From positions 423,035 to 487,034 of the forward strand of contig NZ_JACSPQ010000001.1 of assembly GCF_014837055.1 (NCBI RefSeq): a DNA stretch of 64,000 nucleotides, given 5' to 3'. A program made the translations under genes and the position numbers. Each line of letters starts with the position of its first letter. The first letter of the stretch is position 1. This document shows positions 32,868 through 40,977 of the stretch, in pieces. The DNA is from Phocaeicola faecium. GTDB taxonomy: Bacteria > Bacteroidota > Bacteroidia > Bacteroidales > Bacteroidaceae. The notes beneath the pieces were generated by a model. The model made no database searches. It worked only from the letters and a program-made list of their open reading frames with translations, and was not told the DNA's origin.

Positions 32868-33674
32868 ATGGCAGAAACAGAAAATATTATCATAAAAGAC
32901 ACCCTTGACGGACTGGGTACGGATGCTTACAGCAATTATCTGGCACATGCCCTTTGTCTGGCAGGCAGTTGCAGACTGAGATACAACGGAGAGGAACGCG
33001 AGCTGCAAGCCGGCGATCTGATGATTGTCCGTAAGGGAAAGTTGGTGGAACACATCCGTCCGGCGGAAGACTTCCGGGTAAAGGTGATATACGTAACTTC
33101 TGAATTTGTCGTACTCTCCACGCCGCTCAGCAACTATGGCATGAAGGGTCAGCTTGCCCTGTTCCTCAATCCCATCATGAAACTGAATGCCGAACAACGC
33201 GAGTTGTGCCGCAAGGATTTCGAGATGGTGGAATTTCGGTTGGCACAGACCGGCCATCATTTCCGAAGGGACTTGCTGATAGCTTCCGTACAGCTGTTGA
33301 TAATTGATTTTTTCGATTTTCATTCCCATCTTTATGGGGTTGACAACATCCCGCTTCAAAATGCTGCCATCATGAGCCGCTTCCTTAATATGTTGGAGAA
33401 CGGGACGTACCGCGAACACCGCGAAGTGAACTGGTACGCCGATAAGTTGTGCGTAACTTCGAAATACCTGTCTGAAGTCTCCCGGAAGATAAGCGGTTAC
33501 GCCGCCAACTACTGGATAAACCGTTATACGGTTCTCGACATCTCCCGCCTGCTCCGCGATAAATCCCTGACCTTCGTCCGTATCTCCGATATGTTCGGAT
33601 TTTCATCGCCGGCCTATTTCAGCCGTTACGTACAGCAGCATTTGGGAGTAAGCCCGACGGAGTATAGGGGATGA
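32868..33674 (+). CDS. AraC-family transcriptional regulator
   Basis: 268 aa from the chosen start. N-terminal cupin-like half (GSCRLRYNGEERELQAGDLMIVRKGKLVEHI), C-terminal AraC DNA-binding domain (NWYADKLCVTSKYLSEVSRKISG, VRISDMFGFSSPAYFSRYVQQHLGVSPTEYR). It follows a secreted esterase and precedes a HEAT-like gene and a second esterase; a 21-bp direct repeat found at 33727 and 34390 lies in front of both of these and may be its operator. It could instead control the nine-promoter redox regulon. The effector is unknown. Confidence 0.9.
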   Translation: MAETENIIIKDTLDGLGTDAYSNYLAHALCLAGSCRLRYNGEERELQAGDLMIVRKGKLVEHIRPAEDFRVKVIYVTSEFVVLSTPLSNYGMKGQLALFLNPIMKLNAEQRELCRKDFEMVEFRLAQTGHHFRRDLLIASVQLLIIDFFDFHSHLYGVDNIPLQNAAIMSRFLNMLENGTYREHREVNWYADKLCVTSKYLSEVSRKISGYAANYWINRYTVLDISRLLRDKSLTFVRISDMFGFSSPAYFSRYVQQHLGVSPTEYRG

Positions 33675-33726
33675 TATGCTTTTTTGGGGTAAGAAAGATT
33701 GGTAAGGTTTCCATGAGAGCGATAAT

Positions 33727-33766
33727 AGAATCTGTGAATATGTGAAGAGTTTCTGCGTTTTGTATA
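33727..33766 (+). repeat. Direct repeat, left copy (flanks HEAT-like gene)
   Basis: AGAATCTGTGAATATGTGAAG (33727-33747) then a ...CGTTTTGTATA segment; matched at 34390-34427. Confidence 0.7.
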
Positions 33767-33820
33767 AAAATAGTTGTTATGTATTGTAAATCTGAATTGA
33801 TTGACTAAACCACGCTTCTA

Positions 33821-34330
33821 ATGAAATCATCTTTGGAATTTAGACTTTCAAAACCGCAAGTTATGGCATTAGCCGGCAATCTCCATCACGATGAATGCGG
33901 CATCGAGGCAATGTTTGCTCAAATGAAGCAAACGAACAGTCCGTATGTAGCTCATAATGCAGCATGGGTGCTGTCTCACCTTTCTAAAGAGGACAAAGAA
34001 ATTTATCTTCTTCCACACTATGGAGAGTTGGTTGACATTGCAATATCCACAAAGCTCTGTATTCGTCGTGGATTGGTATTGTCTATTCTCGCAGACTTGC
34101 CAATAAACGAGCCAAACGGTAAATTATTGGATTACTGCCTTATACATCTGGCTGACCTCAAAGAAAGCAACAGTTCACGTTCTATGATGATTAAACTTGC
34201 AGCAAAAATGTGTAAACCTTATCCTGAATTATGCAAAGAACTTATATTGTGTTTAGATATGATGCCACAAGATTCATCTCCAAGCATAGCAGCTGCAAAG
34301 AGGAATGCCTTAAAAATAATTCAAGCGTGA
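33821..34330 (+). CDS. HEAT-repeat-like small protein (169 aa)
   Basis: All-helical protein without signal peptide. It reads as three to four ARM/HEAT-like helical hairpins: GIEAMFAQMKQTNSPYVAHNAAWVLSHL, IAISTKLCIRRGLVLSILADL, SRSMMIKLAAKMCKPYPELCKEL. Such proteins usually serve protein-protein contacts; no catalytic motif is visible. It is bracketed by a ~40-bp direct repeat (33727, 34390), which suggests insertion or duplication of this gene segment between an AraC gene and the esterase lipoprotein. Function unknown. Confidence 0.75.
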   Translation: MKSSLEFRLSKPQVMALAGNLHHDECGIEAMFAQMKQTNSPYVAHNAAWVLSHLSKEDKEIYLLPHYGELVDIAISTKLCIRRGLVLSILADLPINEPNGKLLDYCLIHLADLKESNSSRSMMIKLAAKMCKPYPELCKELILCLDMMPQDSSPSIAAAKRNALKIIQA

Positions 34331-34389
34331 ATAAAGAACATTCATGTAAAATGTGAGACTATCGTATTGGGAGAATTGTGATTAGAACA

Positions 34390-34427
34390 AGAATCTGTGA
34401 ATATGTGAAGCGCATCCGTTTTGTATA
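34390..34427 (+). repeat. Direct repeat, right copy
   Basis: AGAATCTGTGAATATGTGAAG (34390-34410) followed by CGCATCCGTTTTGTATA. 663 bp from the left copy. Next comes a -7-like GAACTTTG (34491-34498) serving the esterase at 34518. Confidence 0.7.
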
Positions 34428-34517
34428 ACAAACCGCAAAAATGTAGGTACTTGCAGTAATTAGTGTAATAGTCGGCACAAGAATTATGCTGAACTTTGCA
34501 GCCGTATAAGTAATGAA

Positions 34518-36383
34518 ATGATGAGAAGAATGACCTACATTGCAATCATAATGGCTGCTATGATGACAGGACTATGGTCTTGTACGGAAAAAATGGAAAT
34601 CCCTACTGATATGAATGGAAACGGAACAACCAATACTGACAGTTTTCAGATTCAGATGACCCATCCTGTTCCCAATCAATACTTTTCGGAGGCAACAGAG
34701 CAGGGGCAGGTAGTAAGAATCGAATATGAATCGAAAGATTATACCCGCGATGACCGTCCTGCCACGCGGAAGCCTGCCTATGTCTATCTGCCTTACGGAT
34801 ATGACGAGAGCCGGCAATATGATGTGGTCTACCTGATGCACGGATGGACGGGAACGGTAGAGGAAACATTTGAAACATTGGGCGGCGCACAGAAGAACAT
34901 TTTGGACTGGATGATTCAGCAAGGAGATTGCAAGCCTGTCATCGTGGTGTCGCCCACGTGGGACAAAGACAACCGGGCAAAAGATTGGGGTGAATCGTGT
35001 GAAGAAATCGCTGTGTTCCATAATGAATATGAGAATGACCTGATTCCTGCCGTTGAAAGCCGCTTCTCGACATACGCTGAAACGACTGACCGGGCAGGTA
35101 TCGTGGCATCGCGTGACCACCGGGCTTTCGGTGGATTCTCGTTGGGCAGTGTGACGACATGGTATATCTTTGAACATTGTTTCGACTTGCAACGCTTTTT
35201 CCTGCCGATGAGTGGTGACAGTTGGCACGTTTCGACTTTTGGCGGACAGACGGTGCCGGAGCAGACGGCTCAGTTTCTTACTTCGGTAGTTCAGGCATCG
35301 CCTTACGGAACGGATAACGGTTTTCACGTATGGCACGCCGTGGGGACACAGGATGCACGCTTTTATCAGACCCATAATCAGGCGATGGCATGTATGCAGC
35401 TGACCGATGTGTTTACTCCCCATAACTTTTCTTACCACCAGCGAGAGGGAGGGCAACACGATTACAATTCCGTCGTGGAGTTTGTATATAATGCTCTGCC
35501 GTTTTTCTTTCCGCCTGAAGCGGGGCAATCTTTCACCCGCACCACCCGCATCAGTGATGTTATGAATGACCCGGCTTTCGGTAATTGGGGACGGCTGATT
35601 TTCCCCGTAGACGAGGGCTATTGGAGCGGCGAGACTTTGGAACAGTTGCGCTTGGTGTGGTATAACTACATAGACCCGGACAAGACCGTTGAAATCTGCA
35701 ATTACCTGAAGGCACATGCCGGCAGCGTATTTCTTGACATTTATACGGAGGCCGAGAAGCAGGACGACCCGCAGAAGCGCAATACGGGACTGTTCTTTTT
35801 CCGGGGAAATCCGGGTGCGCCCTTTGCTGTCTGCAATGCCGGTGGTGCATTCGCGTATGTCGGAGCCATGCACGACAGCTTTCCCCATGCTCTTGAACTG
35901 TCCAAACTTGGGTACAATGCTTTTGCGCTTATTTACCGTCCGGACTATGCCTACGAAGACCTTGCCCGCGCCATCACTTATATTTATGACCATGCCGATG
36001 AATTGGGCGTAAGCGCTTCCGGCTATTCCCTTTGGGGCGGTTCGGCAGGAGCACGCATGGCGGCTGTGCTCGGCAATGAGGATTACTTGCAAGAACTCAC
36101 CGGACGCACGGATATTCCGCAAGCCTCGGCTGTCATCATGCAATATACGGGTTATAGCATGGTTAGTTCGCAAGACGCGGCAACGTACGCCTGTGTCGGT
36201 ACGAACGACGGCATTGCCTCATGGCGCACCATGCAACGGCGGCTGCAAGGTCTTTCCGGCATCGGTATCCCGACCGAATTTCATGCCTACAACGGGCTTC
36301 CTCACGGTTTCGGGTTAGGCACGGGCACGGTTGCCGAAGGATGGCTGACGGATGCTGTCCGCTTTTGGGAAGAAAATCGATAG
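34518..36383 (+). CDS. Two-domain esterase/hydrolase lipoprotein (621 aa)
   Basis: Signal peptide with lipobox (MMTGLWSC). Two alpha/beta-hydrolase domains in tandem. Domain 1 (~35-340) is an esterase D-type fold: YVYLPYGYDESRQYDVVYLMHGW, nucleophile FGGFSLGSVT (GxSxG), end REGGQHDYN with the likely His. Domain 2 (~400-621) is a BD-FAE-like hydrolase: ALIYRPDYAYEDLARAI, nucleophile LWGGSAGARMAA (GxSxG), C-terminal HGFGLGTG. A dual-nucleophile surface esterase is inferred, perhaps for acylated glycans. Domain 1 is paralogous to the lipoprotein at 40978-41979. Confidence 0.86.
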   Translation: MMRRMTYIAIIMAAMMTGLWSCTEKMEIPTDMNGNGTTNTDSFQIQMTHPVPNQYFSEATEQGQVVRIEYESKDYTRDDRPATRKPAYVYLPYGYDESRQYDVVYLMHGWTGTVEETFETLGGAQKNILDWMIQQGDCKPVIVVSPTWDKDNRAKDWGESCEEIAVFHNEYENDLIPAVESRFSTYAETTDRAGIVASRDHRAFGGFSLGSVTTWYIFEHCFDLQRFFLPMSGDSWHVSTFGGQTVPEQTAQFLTSVVQASPYGTDNGFHVWHAVGTQDARFYQTHNQAMACMQLTDVFTPHNFSYHQREGGQHDYNSVVEFVYNALPFFFPPEAGQSFTRTTRISDVMNDPAFGNWGRLIFPVDEGYWSGETLEQLRLVWYNYIDPDKTVEICNYLKAHAGSVFLDIYTEAEKQDDPQKRNTGLFFFRGNPGAPFAVCNAGGAFAYVGAMHDSFPHALELSKLGYNAFALIYRPDYAYEDLARAITYIYDHADELGVSASGYSLWGGSAGARMAAVLGNEDYLQELTGRTDIPQASAVIMQYTGYSMVSSQDAATYACVGTNDGIASWRTMQRRLQGLSGIGIPTEFHAYNGLPHGFGLGTGTVAEGWLTDAVRFWEENR

Positions 36384-36474
36384 CAGAAAAATATGTTATT
36401 ATCTCGTACAAAGCCAATCCGTTACGATAAGTATCGTCCGCAATTCGGACAATCCGTAAAAAAGGTATGACTGT

Positions 36475-36519
36475 CTGTAATCTGTGTACAGACAGCTTCG
36501 CCATTCCGTCGTATTTTTG
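36475..36519 (+). promoter_or_regulatory. Regulon promoter S6 (AKR 36552)
   Basis: Operator core CTGTAATCT 36475-36483, -7 box TATTTTTG 36512-36519, 28-bp gap, the only plus-strand member. The -7 box ends 32 bp before the ATG. Confidence 0.72.
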
Positions 36520-36551
36520 TAAATATAGAAAACCGATTAAACGAAGATAAT

Positions 36552-37397
36552 ATGGAAACAATCAAACTGAGCAACGGCGTGGAAATGCCGTTATTGGGTT
36601 ACGGAGTGTTCAAGGTAGCTCCGCAGGAATGTGAACAGTGCGTCAGCGATGCGCTGAACGTGGATTATCGCCTGATTGATACGGCGCAGGCTTACTTCAA
36701 CGAGGAAGGTGTGGGAAATGCCATCAGTAAGAGCGGGATTCCCCGACAGGATCTTTTTCTTGTTACGAAAGTATGGATTTCGAATGCAGGCGAGGAGAGA
36801 GCGGCAGCAAGCATCGACGAGAGCCTGCGTAAGCTGAAGACCGACTATATCGATCTGCTGCTTATCCATCAGGCATACGGCGATGTGTTCGGCTCATGGA
36901 GGGCGATGGAGAAGGCCTACCGCGCAGGCAAGGTGCGTGCCATCGGTGTAAGCAATTTTCAGGCAGGACGTTTCTACGACTTCGCTCATTATGTAGACGT
37001 TAAACCGATGGTGAACCAGTTGCAATGTAATCCGCTCGTCCAGCAACAGGGTATCGAGCCGCTTCTTGCGGAACACGACACGAAGATGATGGCATGGGGA
37101 CCGCTTGGTGGTGAGGGTGCCGAAGGCGTGGTAAAGAATGAACTGCTTGCTTCCATTGGTGAGGGCTACGGGAAGACGGCTGCACAGGTGGCACTGCGCT
37201 GGCTCACGCAGCGGGGCATCGTCGCCATCCCTAAGAGCACGCATGTGGAGCGTATGCGGCAGAATCTGGACATCTTCGACTTTACGCTGACCGATGAGGA
37301 AATGAAACGTATTGCCACACTCAACTGTCACGATGCGGGAACGGTGAACTTCGGCGACCCGCAGTTTGTGAAGTTCCTGATTGAGACCTACGGGTAA
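36552..37397 (+). CDS. Aldo/keto reductase, DkgA-like
   Basis: 281 aa, cytosolic. Catalytic Asp/Tyr in [13 protein letters not shown], Lys in LVTKVWIS, His in LLLIHQAYGD; cofactor motif IVAIPKSTHVERM. It is a close paralogue of the AKR at 17554-18402, starting identically ([10 protein letters not shown]) apart from minor changes. NADPH-dependent reduction of aldehydes or diketones is expected. Single-gene unit between promoter S6 and a strong terminator. Confidence 0.91.
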   Translation: METIKLSNGVEMPLLGYGVFKVAPQECEQCVSDALNVDYRLIDTAQAYFNEEGVGNAISKSGIPRQDLFLVTKVWISNAGEERAAASIDESLRKLKTDYIDLLLIHQAYGDVFGSWRAMEKAYRAGKVRAIGVSNFQAGRFYDFAHYVDVKPMVNQLQCNPLVQQQGIEPLLAEHDTKMMAWGPLGGEGAEGVVKNELLASIGEGYGKTAAQVALRWLTQRGIVAIPKSTHVERMRQNLDIFDFTLTDEEMKRIATLNCHDAGTVNFGDPQFVKFLIETYG

Positions 37398-37419
37398 AAT
37401 AGGGTAGAGCTATACATTA

Positions 37420-37467
37420 AACAACGACGGGAAACATTGCAACAGCATGTTTCCCGTTGTTGTTTTA
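37420..37467 (+). terminator. Terminator after AKR 36552
   Basis: Eighteen-base stem (37420-37437 with 37447-37464, one G-U type mismatch) followed by TTT. Confidence 0.82.
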
Positions 37468-37591
37468 ATCACTTGTCTTTTATACGCTTACCGTGTACCA
37501 CGCAAGTATTTCAATGTAAATGGTAGAAGAAAATAAGAACGTCAGTTGAAACTTGTAAGTAGCGACGGTTGGGTAACGAAAGCGTCATGAT

Positions 37592-38539
37592 TTACAGCCT
37601 TGCTCCCCACACCATCTTCTCCACATCCTCCAGTGTGGCGTTGAAGAAGCGTTTCTCCTTGTTGAGCGAGCGCATCTGCTGCATTTCCTCGTCGGTCAGG
37701 GCGAAGTCGAAGATTTGGATGTTCTCCTTGATGTAATCGGGGTTGGATGCACCGGGGATGACGGAGAATCCCTCTTGAATGTGCCAGCGCAAGATGACCT
37801 GTGCCGGAGTTTTGCCGTGGGCTTCGGCTATCTTCTTTATTACGAGGTCTTTGAACAAGGCACCGCCCGACATGGCACCTCCCAACGGGAACCAGCATTC
37901 CACCTGTATTCCTTCTTTTGCGGCTTTCTTGCGCATCTCCAACCGCTGGGCGTAAGGGTGGCACTCTATCTGGAGCACTTGGGGCTTGATAGTCGCTGCT
38001 TTCATAATTGTATTCCACACTTCCTCATTGGCGTCGAAATTGCTGATGCCGAGAGCACGTACTTTGCCCATCTTCACCGCCTTCTCCATGTCTTTCCATG
38101 CGCCTACGAAGTCGCCCACAGGCTGGTGAACATAGAGCAGGTCGATGTAGTCCAGTTGCATTCGTTTCAGCATTTCGTCGATGGCTTTCAGCGTCTTGCC
38201 TTCGCCGTATTCCGTGGGCCAGAGTTTGCTGGTAATCCAGATTTCTTCGCGCGGTATGCCACTTTCTTTCACGGCACGACCTACACCCGCTTCGTCCTGA
38301 TAGGCATGGGCGGTGTCAATGTGGCGGTAACCTGCTTTCAATGCCGTAAGACACGATTGTTCGCACACTTCATCGCTGGGCTGGAGGAAGGTGCCGATAC
38401 CGAAGCGGGGCATCTCTACGCCGTTGTTCAATTTAACCATCGGCACACCGGCCGTCGTTGTTTTCTCTTGTGCATAGGTAGCACATACGCCGCCACATAG
38501 TATCAAGGCGGACAGTAGAAGTTTTTTCAGTGATTTCAT
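37592..38539 (-). CDS. Aldo/keto reductase with signal peptide
   Basis: 315 aa. N-terminal MKSLKKLLLSALILCGGVCATYAQ is a clear Sec signal peptide, so an AKR barrel is predicted outside the cytoplasm, where NADPH is not available. AKR residues are intact: HIDTAHAYQDEAG (Asp/Tyr), WITSKLWPTE (Lys), LLYVHQPVGD (His), FSVIPGASNPDYIKEN. Either it uses another electron source such as the exported flavodoxins, or export is inefficient. The promoter S7 lies ~280 bp upstream with a dispersed repeat in between. Confidence 0.87.
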   Translation of the reverse strand: MKSLKKLLLSALILCGGVCATYAQEKTTTAGVPMVKLNNGVEMPRFGIGTFLQPSDEVCEQSCLTALKAGYRHIDTAHAYQDEAGVGRAVKESGIPREEIWITSKLWPTEYGEGKTLKAIDEMLKRMQLDYIDLLYVHQPVGDFVGAWKDMEKAVKMGKVRALGISNFDANEEVWNTIMKAATIKPQVLQIECHPYAQRLEMRKKAAKEGIQVECWFPLGGAMSGGALFKDLVIKKIAEAHGKTPAQVILRWHIQEGFSVIPGASNPDYIKENIQIFDFALTDEEMQQMRSLNKEKRFFNATLEDVEKMVWGARL

Positions 38540-38657
38540 CTTTGTTGCTTTCTAAATTGATGTTTTCTATATTGGGTCGTTAATTTGTTTTTAACTGAAG
38601 TTGTTCGATTTTGTAATGAGCTTATTCTCAGTATTCTACGACTTGACCGATTGCTTG

Positions 38658-38747
38658 AAAAATTCTATGGGTAGCGTTGGTCGTTTCTATGGGTAGAACC
38701 GGTTAACGCTACCGCATAAGATGAATGACACTAACGGTAGCGTTTTT
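38658..38747. repeat. ~89-bp dispersed intergenic repeat, copy 6
   Basis: Contains CTATGGGTAG twice and CTAACGGTAGCGTTTTTCGG at the right end. It lies between promoter S7 and the exported AKR, so it would be transcribed in the leader. Confidence 0.75.
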
Positions 38748-38822
38748 CGGAGTATATCGGCGGAGAATTTCTTCTTGCGTTTTCCCGTCAACGGAAGTTT
38801 AAATAAGTTCATTGCTCTGATG

Positions 38823-38867
38823 CAAAGGTAGGAGATGCGTATCATAACGGGCTTACAAAAACTTCGG
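38823..38867 (-). promoter_or_regulatory. Regulon promoter S7 (exported AKR), divergent operator
   Basis: -7 box plus CAAAGGTA 38823-38830. In register at 38853-38867 is TTACAAAAACTTCGG, 10/15 to the consensus, then half-site GATATGCCGTTTTTGCGGAT. Weakest member of the set. Confidence 0.5.
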
Positions 38868-38935
38868 GAGGATATGCCGTTTTTGCGGATAAATCTCGCA
38901 TCAAGTCCGGACTCATCTTTGTTCATTGGGCGTTT

Positions 38936-39970
38936 TTATATTTGAATGACTTCATAGTTCCTGCTTCCCAGCCCGATGCGCTCTGCATATTCCACCACAT
39001 GTACTCCGCTACGGCTTTCGATACGCTGGATAAGCGGACGGTTATTGTTACCGTCCGTGGGCGTTACGGCATAAACCAAATCGAGGCAGGCCTGCTCCAA
39101 AGCAACAGGGGCAGTCGAGGCAAGGATACCGATGTCCTGCATTTCGGGCGCGGCAGGATTAGAGTCACAGTCGCAGTCCACCGACAGGTTGTTCATCACG
39201 TTGATGTAGAGAATGCGGTCGCCGAAATACTCCGCCACGCTTTGTGCCGCTGCTGCCATTGATTCGGTGAAGTCGTTCTGCGATGCCATCGTGTTCCACA
39301 GGCGCGATACATCCTGCGTCCGTCCGGCGGAGTGGATATTTGTCTTTCCCCGGCGGGAGGCAATGCCTATCGACTGGTTCTTCAACACACCGCCGAAGCC
39401 GGCTATGGCGTGTCCTTTGAAGTGGGTGAGGTTAATCAGAAAATCATAGTTTGCCAGATGGCTGCCTACGAGGTTGTACTGAATGTGTGTCGTATCCTGT
39501 ACGGGCAGTTGCATTTCACCTTCCTCGTCCATCAAATCCACATTGGCAATGTCAAGAAAACCGTGGTCGCGTATCGCCTGCCAATGGCTTGTAGAATCCG
39601 ATCGTCCGCCTTGATAAGCAGTGTTGCATTCCACGATGGTTCCGTTCACCTCGTGCACAAGATCGGCTATGAGTGAGGGCTGCAAGTAGTGATGTCCTCC
39701 CGGTTCGCCTGTGCTGATTTTGACGGCGACACGTCCCGTAGCCTGTCTGCCCACTGCATGATAAACAGCAAGCAGTCCGGCTGCCGACAAGTCGGTAGTC
39801 ATCCACACTTGCGATGCCGGACCCGTCGGTTCATCGTTGTCCGGTTCTTCGCCGGGTGCAGGTTCCGGAAGAGGTTCGTTGTCTTCCCCACAGGCAGTGA
39901 GGAATGTGGGCAATACGGCCGACGAGGTAAGGGAAGCAGCCATCCACTTCAGCCATTCCCTCCTGTTCAT
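38936..39970 (-). CDS. Tat-exported DUF362 lipoprotein
   Basis: 344 aa from MNRREWLKWMAASLTSSAVL, a twin-arginine signal ending in a lipobox (LTAC). After a Pro/Glu-rich linker comes a DUF362 domain: VAVKISTGEPGGHHYLQP, FLINLTHFKGHAIAGFGGVLKNQSIG, DIGILASTAPVALEQACLDLVY. DUF362 proteins often carry 4Fe-4S clusters or link to corrinoid/iron-sulfur enzymes; this one has only a CDCD pair and no ferredoxin motif. Tat export suggests a bound cofactor. Probably cotranscribed with the hydrolase/esterase/flavodoxin genes upstream, although a -7 box CAAAATTA lies at 39996-40003. Confidence 0.82.
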   Translation of the reverse strand: MNRREWLKWMAASLTSSAVLPTFLTACGEDNEPLPEPAPGEEPDNDEPTGPASQVWMTTDLSAAGLLAVYHAVGRQATGRVAVKISTGEPGGHHYLQPSLIADLVHEVNGTIVECNTAYQGGRSDSTSHWQAIRDHGFLDIANVDLMDEEGEMQLPVQDTTHIQYNLVGSHLANYDFLINLTHFKGHAIAGFGGVLKNQSIGIASRRGKTNIHSAGRTQDVSRLWNTMASQNDFTESMAAAAQSVAEYFGDRILYINVMNNLSVDCDCDSNPAAPEMQDIGILASTAPVALEQACLDLVYAVTPTDGNNNRPLIQRIESRSGVHVVEYAERIGLGSRNYEVIQI

Positions 39971-40099
39971 TCTTTTCATATCTGTTCCTCCTTATCAAAA
40001 TTACATTCAGCATAACAGTTTGAATGCCGGCAGTCAAGGTATCTTTCGAGCCGGACTTCGGTATGGATATGCTTCAGACAATCCATTCTAAACGCCTGT

Positions 40100-40951
40100 T
40101 TAAATGCTTTTCCCCAATTCGTATGCCTGCCTCATAAAGCCGGTATTCTTCACACTGCCTTTCATTCCCACACCGGTAGCCTTTATCATGCCCCGTTCTG
40201 TAGGATTGGGCAGACACATCACGAAACCGCGAAAACCGGCTATGGCGAAATCGGCTGTACTTTCCTCTCGGGCGGCACAGGCATCGGCAAGACGTTGCTG
40301 TACGTCACCCATTTGCGAATCGAGGAAACCGTTGCGACGCACCAGCCCTGTATTGAACATGCTCAATGTGGCAACCGCCTTGAACCGTTTGTCAGTTTGT
40401 GCCGCCTTGAGTGTGTAACCTCCGCCTCCGCAGATGCCGAGGATACCGATTCGTTTGGCATCCACGCCGGGATATTGAGCCAAGATGTCGCAGGCGCGGC
40501 GGATGTCCTCAATACGGTTGGCAGGCTTGTCTACGTTGCGGGGTTCGCCCTCGCTTCCTCCTTGATAAGCTGCATCAAATGCGAGACAGATGTAACCCTG
40601 TTCAGCCATACGCTGGCTGTACAGACCAGCCACCTGTTCTTTGCAGCCTCCGTTGGGATGTGCCACGACCAGTGCGGGATACGTCTTCGATGCGTCATAT
40701 CCGTCAGGCGTATATACATTGGCAACAATCTTCAGGCCGTTCAGGTCGTAAGTGATGCGGTGAATGTTCACTTTCCCTGTTTCATTCTGGGTTATGGCAC
40801 CTCGATAGACCAGTCCGAATGGATTGGTATTGGGACTTTGGATGGTGGAGAAATCCGTCTCAGAAAATGCAGGTCTTGTCTGCGCAACCGATGTGCCTGC
40901 CAGCATAAGCGCGGCGCCACCGCATAACATAGTCTTGAATAAATTGTTCAT
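40100..40951 (-). pseudogene. Exported alpha/beta hydrolase truncated and fused to a flavodoxin-like tail
   Basis: 283 aa. Signal peptide (LMLAGTSVAQ), then the first ~225 residues of a dienelactone-hydrolase-like fold with nucleophile elbow GICGGGGYT (Cys174), and GLVRRNGFLDSQMGDVQQRL. After about residue 230 the sequence switches to GFRGFVMCLPNPTERGMIKA ... FMRQAYELGKSI, which does not continue the hydrolase and resembles the C-terminus of a flavodoxin-family protein. The part that should carry the catalytic Asp and His is missing. Best explained by a deletion joining two neighbouring genes. The tail identification is recall-based inference. Confidence 0.65.
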
Positions 40952-40977
40952 TGTTTTTACTCTATTATAAGTTTGTT

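Noticed and set aside
34572-36173. 533-aa open frame on the minus strand
   Set aside because: It lies wholly antisense to the two-domain esterase, whose motifs and signal peptide are clear; no family features in the minus frame.
39996-40040. Tenth regulon promoter before DUF362
   Set aside because: A -7 box is present (CAAAATTA) but the sequence at the operator position does not match.
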